Below are positions 15,261 to 22,921 of a stretch of DNA of 29,448 nt, piece after piece. Each line of letters begins with the position of its first letter. The stretch's first letter is position 1. The DNA is taken from contig CAMJGB010000002.1 in the NCBI GenBank assembly GCA_946405115.1, positions 1 through 29,448 of the forward strand, written 5' to 3'. The stretch is from an uncultured Clostridia bacterium (GTDB lineage: Bacteria > Bacillota > Clostridia > Saccharofermentanales > Saccharofermentanaceae). A program made the position numbers and the translations under genes. The notes beneath the pieces are model-generated. The model was not told the origin of the DNA. It did no database searches and was given only the letters and a program-made list of their open reading frames with translations.

Positions 15261-15329
15261 AATGCAACTCTTACTATAGAACCTAAAGAAGGCGGCGGAA
15301 CTATCGTAACGGTAGAGATTCCGGATTGA
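15255..15329 (+). pseudogene. Possible histidine kinase C-terminal fragment
   Basis: On the plus strand a short frame ends in ATLTIEPKEGGGTIVTVEIP, then Asp and a TGA stop at 15327-15329. The pattern of a beta strand, a charged turn, GGGT and a beta strand ending in IP is the classic end of a HATPase_c domain (G2 box) of sensor kinases. No kinase body precedes it, because upstream the sequence becomes the antisense of the Pro/Gly linker. An intrinsic terminator lies 40 bases downstream in the right direction. With only 24 residues the call is tentative. Confidence 0.35.
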
Positions 15330-15369
15330 TCTTCCGACAAAACAGAAAATGTAACAATGTTAAATTAAA

Positions 15370-15393
15370 GAGGCGGTCCCAAAAGACCGCCTC
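15370..15393. terminator. Bidirectional intrinsic terminator between the gpmI end and the DUF4214 region
   Basis: A perfect 9-bp stem (15370-15378 with 15385-15393) encloses a 6-base loop. On the plus strand ATTTTT follows; on the minus strand TTTAATTT follows. It can end gpmI transcription (minus) and anything coming from the kinase-like tail (plus). Confidence 0.85.
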
Positions 15394-15422
15394 ATTTTTA
15401 TGCTTTTCAATGTAGTAAGAGA

Positions 15423-17015
15423 TTACTTCTTGATAAGAAGTGACTCACCTGTCATCTCAGCAGGCTGAGGGAGGCCCATGATCTCAAGGAGTGTAGGTGC
15501 GATGTCGCAGAGTCTTCCGCCCTCACGGAGTGTGTAATCGGGATCGTAGTTAACGAGGATGAAAGGTACCGGGTTAGTTGTGTGTGCTGTGTGAGGTGCC
15601 TTTGTCTCGTAGTTGATCATCTGCTCGGCATTACCGTGGTCAGCGCAGATGAAGAGAACGCCGTCTACCTGCTTTACTGCATCTACAGCAGCGCCTACGC
15701 ACTGGTCGATTCTCTCAACAGCCTTAACAGCTGCCTCGATAACACCTGTGTGTCCAACCATGTCAGGGTTAGCGAAGTTGATGATGATTACATCATACTC
15801 GCCGGATGTGATAGCTGCGTTGAGCTTCTCGGATACTTCGGGAGCGCTCATCTCAGGCTTAAGGTCGTATGTAGCAACCTTAGGTGAGTTAACGAGAGTT
15901 CTGTCCTCATCCTTGTTGGGCTCCTCGATACCGCCGTTGAAGAAGAATGTTACGTGAGCATACTTCTCTGTCTCAGCGAGACGGAGCTGCTTCAAACCGT
16001 TGTTTGCAAGGTACTCACCCAATGTGTTCTTGATCTCTTCCTTCTTGAAAGCAACGAACTTGTTGGGGATTGTCTCGTCGTAGTCCTTGAAGCATACATA
16101 TGTAACGGGCATGAAGCCGTTTGCTCTCTTAAGGAACTTGATGCACTTGGGATCTGCTGCGTCACCGGGCTGAGCTGCGATGTCCTCATCGGAGAAGCAG
16201 AATGCCTTTGTGATCTCACGAGCACGGTCAGGACGGAAGTTGAAGAAGATGATGGAGTCGTTGGGCTTTACTACAGAGAGGGGCTTGCCTGCCTCATCTG
16301 TGATAACTGTTGGAAGTACGAACTCATCTGTTACGCCGTCGTCGTAAGACTTCTGCATAGCAGCAACAGGATCTGTAGCCTTAAAGCCCTCGCCCAATAC
16401 GAGTGCATCGTAAGCCTTCTGGATTCTGTCCCAGTTGTTGTCTCTGTCCATTGCGTAGTAACGGCCGGACATGGAAGCTACCTTACCGCAGCCGATCTCG
16501 TTCATCTTGTCAACGAGCTGCTGGAGGTAATCCTTACCGGATGCCGGAGGTGTGTCACGTCCATCGTAGAAAGGATGAACATAAACATTCTCAAGACCGT
16601 TCTTCTTGCACATCTCGATCAAAGCATAGAGATGTGTGATGTGGCTGTGAACGCCGCCGTCTGAGAGAAGACCCCAGATGTGGAGGTCGGAATTGTTCTT
16701 CTTGCAGTTCTCGATAGCACGGAGAAGCTCTTCGTTCTTGAAGAAAACACCGTCTTCGATGTACTTAGTGATGAGTGTGAGGTCCTGATAGATGATACGG
16801 CCGGAACCGATGTTCATGTGACCTACCTCGGAGTTGCCCATCTGACCGTCAGGAAGTCCTACAGAAAGACCTGAAGCATATCCGAGCTGGTAAGGGCACT
16901 CAGCCATAAGCTTGTCCATTACAGGTGTGTTTGCCATCTTGATGGCATTACCCTCTTCACGATCTGTGATGCCATAGCCGTCGAGGACCATCATTACTAC
17001 GGGTTTTTGTCTCAT
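15423..17015 (-). CDS. gpmI: 2,3-bisphosphoglycerate-independent phosphoglycerate mutase
   Basis: The 530-residue enzyme interconverts 3- and 2-phosphoglycerate in glycolysis with two manganese ions. It belongs to the alkaline phosphatase superfamily. The start MVLDGYGITDRE holds the first metal Asp. GQMGNSEVGHMNIGSG holds the phosphorylated serine S62, the same number as in the Geobacillus enzyme. Further motifs are HPFYDGRDTPP, FFNFRPDRARE, NFANPDMVGHTG and ICADHGNAEQM. The length is slightly above the usual 510 or so. AGGAG lies 8 bases before the ATG, and a good promoter is present upstream. Codon use looks highly biased, as expected for an abundant glycolytic enzyme. It ends at a strong terminator. 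Confidence 0.97.
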   Translation of the reverse strand: MRQKPVVMMVLDGYGITDREEGNAIKMANTPVMDKLMAECPYQLGYASGLSVGLPDGQMGNSEVGHMNIGSGRIIYQDLTLITKYIEDGVFFKNEELLRAIENCKKNNSDLHIWGLLSDGGVHSHITHLYALIEMCKKNGLENVYVHPFYDGRDTPPASGKDYLQQLVDKMNEIGCGKVASMSGRYYAMDRDNNWDRIQKAYDALVLGEGFKATDPVAAMQKSYDDGVTDEFVLPTVITDEAGKPLSVVKPNDSIIFFNFRPDRAREITKAFCFSDEDIAAQPGDAADPKCIKFLKRANGFMPVTYVCFKDYDETIPNKFVAFKKEEIKNTLGEYLANNGLKQLRLAETEKYAHVTFFFNGGIEEPNKDEDRTLVNSPKVATYDLKPEMSAPEVSEKLNAAITSGEYDVIIINFANPDMVGHTGVIEAAVKAVERIDQCVGAAVDAVKQVDGVLFICADHGNAEQMINYETKAPHTAHTTNPVPFILVNYDPDYTLREGGRLCDIAPTLLEIMGLPQPAEMTGESLLIKK

Positions 17016-17058
17016 ATTCTCTTCTCCTATTAATTAATAATCGTTTTTACCAACAAAG

Positions 17059-17087
17059 ATTGTATAATGCCGACGTCGATGGTTCAA
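17059..17087 (-). promoter_or_regulatory. Promoter of gpmI
   Basis: On the minus strand TTGAAC (17087-17082) and TACAAT (17064-17059) are separated by exactly 17 bases. This is a strong match to a housekeeping promoter, about 45 bases before the gpmI start. It lies just after the DUF4250 stop codon. Confidence 0.65.
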
Positions 17088-17096
17088 CATTTATAT

Positions 17097-17273
17097 TTAT
17101 ACAAAGCGATTGCCGTCTTCGTCGTAAGAATAATCAATATCACCAAGCTTTTTCTTGATATCCTCGGCTTCAACGCCGTAAGCTGCGGCAAATTCGTCGA
17201 GTGAAGCGTAGTTATCACGAAGCTGCGTGTTAACAAAACTTAAAAGCATAACGGGATCTTTGGGAATATTCAT
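17097..17273 (-). CDS. DUF4250 small protein
   Basis: A 58-residue frame starts with ATG at 17273 behind a strong AGGAG spaced 7 bases. The protein begins MNIPKDPVMLLSFVNTQLRD and ends YDEDGNRFV, which fits the DUF4250 family of short clostridial proteins. The middle (SLDEFAAAYGVEAEDIKKKL) looks like a small helix-turn-helix-type helical unit, but the role is unknown. A TATAAT lies 30 bases upstream of the start, just after a terminator, so the gene has its own promoter. gpmI follows in the same direction after its own promoter, so joint transcription by read-through is possible. Confidence 0.85.
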   Translation of the reverse strand: MNIPKDPVMLLSFVNTQLRDNYASLDEFAAAYGVEAEDIKKKLGDIDYSYDEDGNRFV

Positions 17274-17303
17274 GTAAAGTCTCCTTCCTTTGCTTACGGT
17301 GGT

Positions 17304-17309
17304 ATTATA
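17304..17309 (-). promoter_or_regulatory. -10 box of the DUF4250 gene
   Basis: A perfect TATAAT on the minus strand follows the T-tract of the terminator at 17317-17342 and precedes the DUF4250 ribosome binding site. Any -35 element would fall in the terminator stem, and none matching the consensus is visible. Confidence 0.4.
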
Positions 17310-17342
17310 ACAAAAACGGCCCCGTCACTAAGGACAGGGCCG
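17310..17342 (-). terminator. Intrinsic terminator of the 622-residue lipoprotein gene
   Basis: A stem of about 10 bp with one mismatch (17317-17326 with 17333-17342) is followed on the minus strand by TTTTTG. It lies 28 bases after the lipoprotein stop codon. Confidence 0.85.
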
Positions 17343-17370
17343 CTAATTAGTTTACTGTGTCTTTACTCTA

Positions 17371-19239
17371 TCAGTTCTCTGTTTCAACTGTAGCGTAAGC
17401 CATGAGGAAGATTGTATCAGCGTCTACATCGTAAAGAATGAATGTGTAGTCACCGTCGGAAAGACCGCCGTTGGGCTCCCACTCAAACTCGTATGTGTCG
17501 TTGTAATCATCTTCGCTGACAGCTACAACAGAACCTACGCACTCACCGTCGCAGTAGATGTCGCAGCCCATCATGGAACCTTCATCGTAGTAACCCCATG
17601 TTCTTGCAACGAAGCTTACAGCACCTCTGTTAGAAGCATATGTATCTTCGCCGTCCAACCATTCACCGTTGCCGTCAACGAAGTGGAATGTGTAAACGTC
17701 ATCGGATACTTCTGTGTAAGTCATAGAATCACCGAAAGGCACATTACCGTTAGGAGCACCGTTCTCAAAGATAATGAGCTGGAGGTGAGCAAGGATTGTA
17801 GATGTTGTAGCACCCTCGTCGAAGACGATGATGTCATATGTACCGGAAGGCTGACCATTTGTAGGAATGATGAGCTCGATCATATCCTCGTTATTGTCAG
17901 GCATTACATAGCTGCCGGACATAATCTCTTCGCCGTCCAATGCGATCTCATAACCGAATACATCGCCCTGATCGTAGTAAAGCCATGTCTGAACATCTAC
18001 TTCGATCTCGGAACCTGTAATGTAGTAATCGTAATCAAAGAGATCGTCACCGCCCTCAACGAGAACAAGTGAAGCGTCTGCGCCGCCCGGAGCTGTTGAA
18101 GAACCGTTACCAGCGTACTCATCGTACTGAGCCTGTGTGATTCTGCCCTCAGAGAGGAGGAGATCCAATGCCTCAGGCATAAGGTCATCGCTGCTTGCAA
18201 CGTCAAGAACGTCGAGGTCGAACATAAAGTCATCCTGAGGATCTACGAAGTAGTTACCGTCTTCATCAACTGTTACAACAGCAGAACCTGTGTAAGGAAC
18301 AGGATCAGCAGTAGCGATAGCATCACCAACTACATTGAGGATGTTGTTGATAACTGTGACCATATCGAATGTTCCGTTGATCATTGACTCGAGGTAATCA
18401 GCGTAGATAGGAACCATGATGCTGTGATCAGCAACAGCTGCAGTAGCAGATGTATTTGCATCAGGAGCTGTACCTGTAAGAGTTACTGTGATGGAATCCT
18501 CAGTAACCTCAGTTGCCTCATAAGTAACGTCGATGTTGCTGAAGTAAGCTGAGAACAAACCAGAGAAACCGGAAACCTCACCGAGGAACTCCTCGACTTC
18601 TTCCATATCCTCAAATGCATCAGAATCTGTAGGGCTCATTGCATAAGCGGACATAACGTCACCCTGAGCAAGGTAACCTACAAATGTCTCAACTGCTGCG
18701 ATTGCCGCGGACTCAGAAAGACCTGAGAACTCGAGATCTGCAACGAGACCTGCGAGGAAGTCTGCATAATCGCTTGTGGAATCACCCTCGATGAACCACT
18801 CGTCGCCGTCCTTGGAAAGATCGAAGCTGAACTCTTCCTCAACTGTATCTTCGATATCACCGATAGCATCGATGAACTCGTCGAATGAGTAACCCTCATC
18901 TGCGATGGAATCGAGATCAGGCAATGTGAAAGTAACCTCACATGTAGCGGAATCCTTGTCTACCTCGATGTCGCCGATCTCATACTCGGATACTGCAAAT
19001 ACTGCGTCCAAGAGCTCCTGAGTAGGGCCGTCGAATGCTTCCTCCTGGAAGTAATCCTCGCCATCAAGAACGAAGTCAGCTGTCTTGTTGAACTTGCCGC
19101 TCTTGACTGCATCTACATAACCTTCAACAACTTCAGTGATAGCTGTCTTGTCCTTGCCGCCGAGAAGACTACATCCGCTCAGGGAAGCAAGAAGGATCGT
19201 TGATGCCGTAACTGCACTTACGATTTTCTTAGTATTCAT
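17371..19239 (-). CDS. Acidic paralogous lipoprotein A, with two C-terminal repeat domains
   Basis: The protein has 622 residues. The signal peptide ends in SLSGC with lipidated C23. Residues 35-165 and 175-300 look like two copies of a helix-plus-sheet unit, each beginning with a pattern like EVVEGYVDAVKSGKF or AIAAVETFVGYLAQGD; this recalls NTF2-like or DUF4878/DUF5105-type lipoprotein domains. A helical segment ends the shared module (LLLSEGRITQAQYDEYAG, near 370). Two related beta-rich repeats follow, marked VQTWLYYDQGDVFGY and VARTWGYYDEGSMMG. The whole protein is very rich in Asp and Glu. It is a paralog of the proteins at 19936-21747 and 21770-22915. The function is unknown; a surface protein that binds cations or polymers is possible. 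AAAGGGG precedes the ATG. Confidence 0.85.
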   Translation of the reverse strand: MNTKKIVSAVTASTILLASLSGCSLLGGKDKTAITEVVEGYVDAVKSGKFNKTADFVLDGEDYFQEEAFDGPTQELLDAVFAVSEYEIGDIEVDKDSATCEVTFTLPDLDSIADEGYSFDEFIDAIGDIEDTVEEEFSFDLSKDGDEWFIEGDSTSDYADFLAGLVADLEFSGLSESAAIAAVETFVGYLAQGDVMSAYAMSPTDSDAFEDMEEVEEFLGEVSGFSGLFSAYFSNIDVTYEATEVTEDSITVTLTGTAPDANTSATAAVADHSIMVPIYADYLESMINGTFDMVTVINNILNVVGDAIATADPVPYTGSAVVTVDEDGNYFVDPQDDFMFDLDVLDVASSDDLMPEALDLLLSEGRITQAQYDEYAGNGSSTAPGGADASLVLVEGGDDLFDYDYYITGSEIEVDVQTWLYYDQGDVFGYEIALDGEEIMSGSYVMPDNNEDMIELIIPTNGQPSGTYDIIVFDEGATTSTILAHLQLIIFENGAPNGNVPFGDSMTYTEVSDDVYTFHFVDGNGEWLDGEDTYASNRGAVSFVARTWGYYDEGSMMGCDIYCDGECVGSVVAVSEDDYNDTYEFEWEPNGGLSDGDYTFILYDVDADTIFLMAYATVETEN

Positions 19240-19274
19240 GAAAATCCCCTTTCCTTTATTTAAAATTCGCTTTG

Positions 19275-19280
19275 ATTATA
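19275..19280 (-). promoter_or_regulatory. -10 box of lipoprotein A
   Basis: A TATAAT on the minus strand (19280-19275) lies 35 bases before the start codon at 19239, with the ribosome binding site between. No good -35 hexamer is visible. The GTAC dyad array begins 38 bases further upstream, so an activator could act from there. Confidence 0.45.
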
Positions 19281-19317
19281 AACGATATTTTAGGAAATGG
19301 GTAGATAATCAGCGGCT

Positions 19318-19512
19318 ACAGTACCATTTTTCAAATATTGGGGATTTAGTACTGTAAAATCGGTGTTTTTGAGTACCAAATGGACGATTATTGCCGATTG
19401 GGTACTCAAAATCAGGAAATTACAGTACCAAAATGGGCAAACTAGACAGTTTAGTACTTGAAATAGGGGTTTTTACAGTACCAAATCAACGAATTCGCGA
19501 ATTTAGTACTGC
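19318..19512. repeat. Array of four ~52-bp dyad units with eight GTAC sites
   Basis: The intergenic stretch 19240-19631 is 392 bases long and holds this array. Four units of 38-39 bp lie at 19318-19355, 19370-19408, 19422-19460 and 19475-19512, so the period is 52, 52 and 53 bp. Each unit starts with ACAGTACC or TGAGTACC and ends with TTAGTACTG/TTG or GGGTACTCA, forming inverted ends around a variable 20-bp core. Linkers of 13-14 bp begin with AAAT. GTAC occurs at 19321, 19349, 19373, 19402, 19425, 19454, 19478 and 19506, with alternating gaps of 28-29 and 23-24. The cores differ from each other, so these are not exact repeats. The role is unknown. Confidence 0.8.
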
Positions 19513-19562
19513 TAAGCCCCCAAACGTGTCAGTGCGAGGGCCATTCTCCCCCCAAAATAGAA

Positions 19563-19590
19563 ATTAGGGCACTGATTTCAGTGCCCTAAT
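19563..19590 (-). terminator. Intrinsic terminator of the DUF1858 gene
   Basis: A perfect 12-bp stem (19563-19574 with 19579-19590) encloses a 4-base loop. On the minus strand it is followed by TTCTATTTT. It lies 41 bases after the DUF1858 stop codon and separates that gene from the GTAC array. Confidence 0.85.
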
Positions 19591-19631
19591 CGCTTGATCG
19601 TTAAATTGTGTTTAAGTCATCTGACCTGTGA

Positions 19632-19847
19632 TTATGCCTTCTTATTAGCCAAGAATGCGTTGATCATCTCAACTGTCTTATCTACAGCCTCTTCCGGGAA
19701 TCCGTGAACAGCCATAGCCTGCTCGAGGTTCTCACCGCTTGCAGCCATGCAACCGATGCAGTGCATTCCGAGATTCATGAGAATTCCTGCGATCTCGGGA
19801 TCCTTCTCGAGAATATCTGTAATGAGCATATCCTTTGTAACTTCCAT
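19632..19847 (-). CDS. DUF1858 redox-disulfide protein
   Basis: The 71-residue protein is almost entirely a DUF1858 domain. It has the cysteine pair C30/C33 in GMHCIGCMAASGENLEQA. The family is known as a hybrid-cluster-protein-associated redox disulfide domain and is related to the N-terminus of the ScdA/RIC iron-sulfur repair proteins. A role in redox or nitrosative stress is therefore likely, but no hybrid cluster protein gene is in the window. The ATG at 19847 was chosen because AAAGGAG lies 8 bases before it. The gene has its own promoter, which carries a perfect palindrome, and its own terminator, so it is a regulated single-gene unit set among lipoprotein genes. Confidence 0.9.
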   Translation of the reverse strand: MEVTKDMLITDILEKDPEIAGILMNLGMHCIGCMAASGENLEQAMAVHGFPEEAVDKTVEMINAFLANKKA

Positions 19848-19881
19848 AGTTGTATCTCCTTTAATCAGGTTTTCCGCACAC

Positions 19882-19910
19882 ATTATATAACGCCGTTATA
19901 TTTAAGTGAA
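19882..19910 (-). promoter_or_regulatory. DUF1858 promoter with an overlapping 17-bp palindrome
   Basis: On the minus strand TTCACT (19910-19905) and TATAAT (19887-19882) are 17 bases apart. The spacer and part of the -10 box form a perfect palindrome, ATATAACG-C-CGTTATAT, at 19885-19901. A second, wider inverted pair, AATCAGG (19863-19869) and CCTGATT (19913-19919), flanks the promoter. The palindrome is well placed to be a repressor operator. Confidence 0.6.
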
Positions 19911-19935
19911 GTCCTGATTTTTTGATATTCCTCTG

Positions 19936-21747
19936 TCAACCTACAGAAATCTCGAACTCACCGAGAATGCTTGTTTGTGCATCAGCATCGTAAACCACGA
20001 GGTTGTACCAGGATGAGTTTCCTGCCTGCGGCAGACTGATAACGATTGTGTCACAGTTGTCCTCAGTCATAACGTATGTATCACTCATAGCGAGCTCCAT
20101 GGTTCCGCTCATGTAAGTGACGACATAGGCGAACTCCGTGCCTTCATCGTAGTAATCCCATGTGCGGACATATGCATAGATGTTCTCGTCATCGTAAACA
20201 ATATCGTATGAGTAAAGGTCATCGCCTTCTTCCAATGATTCTATGTTGGCCGTTAACTCACCCGGTACCGGAGCGCCGTCAGCAAGAACGATAACTTCGA
20301 TCTCGGTAAGTTCGGAATTCGTCTCGCCGCCTTCATTGTAGACTGTAAACAGATAGTCTCCGTAAGGGCCTGAAGAACCCACGGGCAAATCGATATCGAT
20401 GATATCGCAGTTGTCGTAAGGAATCTCATACTCGCCTTCAACAAATGTATAACCGTCAATTATTACGTTATAAGCGAATACATCACCTTCATCGTAGTAA
20501 TCCCATGTCTGGACATGAACGGTTACTGTATCGTCAGTAACGAATACACTGCAATTGTAGTAATCATCTCCCTCGTATGCGACAACATGCGTTACATCGT
20601 AATCGGTAGTAACCACGTCGCCGACAAGGGCAGCATACTGCTCAGGCGTAATTCTTCCCTGCTCAAGAAGCAAAGCTGCTGCTACGGGAACAACTTCATC
20701 GCCGTCCATGAAACCGTCGAACTCGAATGACGGCATAAACTCCGTATCAGGGTCAACTAAGAGATTGCCGTCTTCATCACAGGTTACGACAGCATAACTT
20801 GAGTAAGGAATGAGATCCGCATTAACAACAGCATTTACTATTACATTGAAAAGCTCACTCATAAGAGACTGCATATCCAGATCGTTGTTGAGAATTCCTT
20901 CCAGATAATCAGCTACGACAGGAGCAAGAGCATCGGGATCGTTGGTTGCCTCAGCAACTGAAGTCGCGGCATCGGGAGCCGTGCCGGTTACGGTAACCGT
21001 AATTGCATCTGAGGCAATCTCTGTTACTTCGAGCACATAATCAAGATGAGAGAAGTAAGCACCCATTAAGCTGCCCATTGCCACAGTATAATCTGATGAT
21101 TCAAGCGCAGATGCATATCCTGCCACTGTATCAGCAAAGCTTGTACTCATGGCCTGAGCACCTTCAACATCGCCTGAAGCAAGCAAGTCTATGAACGTAG
21201 CCACAGCTTCAATGGCAGCGTCTTCGGAAAGACCTGAGAACTCAAGATCCTCAGTAAGGCCTACGAGGAAGTTATAGAAATCTTCGGTTGAATCAGCCTC
21301 GATGAACCATTCATCATCATCCTTGCTGAGTTCAAACTCGAATGTCTCTTCTGTAGTATCAGCATCCGCGATGGCATCAATGAACTCGTCGTAGGAATAA
21401 CCCTCATCAGCGATTGACTCAAGATCAGGGAATGTGAACTCTACTTCAACAGTTGCAGAATTCTTGTTGACCTCGATGTCACCGAGCTCAAACTCCGTTG
21501 CACCCCATAATGCCTCAAGGATTCCCCAAGTCTGACCGTCCAGCTCGTGCTCAAGGAAGTAATCCTCTTCATCGAGTACGTATTTTTTCGAAGTGCCGAA
21601 CTTACTCTTGGAGACGGCCTCGACGTAGCTTGTTACCGTTTCCCCGCAAGCTTTCTTGTCCTTGCCCCCAAGGAGAGCGCAGCCGCTTAAGGAGCCTGCA
21701 AGGATGGCGGAAGCAGTAAGCAGTGAGAGTGCTTTTCGCGTTGTCAT
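19936..21747 (-). CDS. Acidic paralogous lipoprotein B, with two C-terminal repeat domains
   Basis: The protein has 603 residues and a lipobox SLSGC with C23. It follows the plan of lipoprotein A: an N-terminal module with two related halves, the closing helix LLEQGRITPEQYAALVG, then two repeats marked VQTWDYYDEGDVFAY and VRTWDYYDEGTEFAY. In this copy the two repeats are closer to each other than in A. The N-terminal module shares long blocks with A, such as GDIEVNKNSATVEV, ADEGYSYDEFIDAI and EDLEFSGLSEDAAIEAV. AGGAGG lies 8 bases before the ATG, and only 22 bases separate it from the upstream paralog, so the two form an operon. The function is unknown. Confidence 0.85.
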   Translation of the reverse strand: MTTRKALSLLTASAILAGSLSGCALLGGKDKKACGETVTSYVEAVSKSKFGTSKKYVLDEEDYFLEHELDGQTWGILEALWGATEFELGDIEVNKNSATVEVEFTFPDLESIADEGYSYDEFIDAIADADTTEETFEFELSKDDDEWFIEADSTEDFYNFLVGLTEDLEFSGLSEDAAIEAVATFIDLLASGDVEGAQAMSTSFADTVAGYASALESSDYTVAMGSLMGAYFSHLDYVLEVTEIASDAITVTVTGTAPDAATSVAEATNDPDALAPVVADYLEGILNNDLDMQSLMSELFNVIVNAVVNADLIPYSSYAVVTCDEDGNLLVDPDTEFMPSFEFDGFMDGDEVVPVAAALLLEQGRITPEQYAALVGDVVTTDYDVTHVVAYEGDDYYNCSVFVTDDTVTVHVQTWDYYDEGDVFAYNVIIDGYTFVEGEYEIPYDNCDIIDIDLPVGSSGPYGDYLFTVYNEGGETNSELTEIEVIVLADGAPVPGELTANIESLEEGDDLYSYDIVYDDENIYAYVRTWDYYDEGTEFAYVVTYMSGTMELAMSDTYVMTEDNCDTIVISLPQAGNSSWYNLVVYDADAQTSILGEFEISVG

Positions 21748-21769
21748 GTGATGTTCCTCCTCTTATGTG

Positions 21770-22915
21770 TTAGTAAGAAAATCCGGTCAATTCTTCCAAG
21801 TTCGCGAGCTGGTCGAAGGTGATTCTTCCCTCGCTAAGAAGCTGGCCTACAGCGGGGATGACGTACTCCGTGCGTGAGCTCATGTCAGGGATCTCGATGT
21901 CGAAGCCAAGACCGCTTACAGGATCCAGGTAAAGCCTGCCGTCCTCACCCTCAGTAACCTGGAATACAACTTCCATGGGGCCTGTTGCTGCGACTGCCGT
22001 CTGCTCAGAAACGGCGCCCGTAAGGCTGCTTGCTATCGTCAGGTAGTTAAGAGTGTTGCCGTTGATCATGGACTCGATGTAATCAGCATAAAGAGGAACC
22101 ATTACGTCCGGATCGTCGAGTACGGCGTTAATGATGGCCTGCATATCAGGGCCTGTACCCGTAGCCGTTACCGTAATGCATTCTTCAGTAACTTCAGTTA
22201 CCTCAGACACGTAATCTACTCTTGCGAAGTATCCGGAGATAACGTCTGCGAAGCCATCCATCGCCGAAGCCATTTGCGCGTAAGAATAAAGCTGGCTGTC
22301 CTGGTTGCTGAGCATGTCCGCAGCCTCGCTGATGTTGCCGCTTGCAAGGTCAGTCATGAACGTATCCACGAGTGCGAGCGCATTGTCTTCTGTAAGTGCG
22401 GAGAAATTAAGATCAGCGATAAGACCCATGAGAAGGTCGTAATAGGCCTGTGTTGAATCAGGCTCGATGAGCCATGCCTCGTCAATCTTGTTAAGGTCGA
22501 AGTCCAAGGTCTCATCAACGGTATCGTCGATATCCCCGATGGCCCCGAGGAACTCCTCGTAGGAATAGCCCTCATCCACGATGGACTCGATGTCAGGGAG
22601 TGTTACTGTAACCTCTGCCGTTGCCGTCTCGCTATCAAGCTCAATGTCGCCTATGTCATATTCGGATGCTGCGAGAATAGCTGCAATAAGCTCAGCCTCG
22701 GTGTCGTTCATCTCATTAACGAGGAACGCGTCCTCCTCGTCTTCTACCTCCTCGCTTGCGTGTTCGAAGTCGGAATCGTGAACGGCTTCCATATAACTTG
22801 TGAGAGCTTCATAGACATGGGGTCTTTGAAGACCTGCAAGAAGACTGCAGCTGCTTAAGGAACCCGCCACGAGGGCTGAAGCTGTGATAATGCTAAGTAT
22901 CTTTTTTGTGTGCAT
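21770..22915 (-). CDS. Acidic paralogous lipoprotein C, short form
   Basis: The protein has 381 residues and a lipobox SLSSC with C23. It matches the N-terminal module of its two paralogs (YDIGDIELDSETATAEVTV, VDEGYSYEEFLGAIGDIDD, IADLNFSALTEDNALALVD). It stops just after the closing helix (LLSEGRITFDQLANLEELTG), so it lacks the two YYDEG repeats. The stop therefore falls at a module border, which suggests either the ancestral short form or a clean loss. It is the first gene of the pair with lipoprotein B. A GGGAGGGGG ribosome binding site precedes the ATG, and this site also takes part in an inverted repeat with the trpA downstream region. Confidence 0.85.
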   Translation of the reverse strand: MHTKKILSIITASALVAGSLSSCSLLAGLQRPHVYEALTSYMEAVHDSDFEHASEEVEDEEDAFLVNEMNDTEAELIAAILAASEYDIGDIELDSETATAEVTVTLPDIESIVDEGYSYEEFLGAIGDIDDTVDETLDFDLNKIDEAWLIEPDSTQAYYDLLMGLIADLNFSALTEDNALALVDTFMTDLASGNISEAADMLSNQDSQLYSYAQMASAMDGFADVISGYFARVDYVSEVTEVTEECITVTATGTGPDMQAIINAVLDDPDVMVPLYADYIESMINGNTLNYLTIASSLTGAVSEQTAVAATGPMEVVFQVTEGEDGRLYLDPVSGLGFDIEIPDMSSRTEYVIPAVGQLLSEGRITFDQLANLEELTGFSY

Positions 22916-22921
22916 AATAAT

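Noticed and set aside
15255..15329. A complete small plus-strand gene
   Set aside because: Only 24 codons follow the ATG, with no ribosome binding site; the sequence is better read as the tail of a larger domain.
15954..16664. A 236-residue plus-strand frame inside gpmI
   Set aside because: It is the complement of conserved gpmI codons and has no start signals. The openness follows from the biased codon use of gpmI.
19318..19512. CRISPR array
   Set aside because: The units are only loosely alike, have inverted GTAC ends, and the supposed repeats (13-14 bp linkers) are too short and variable. No cas gene is near.
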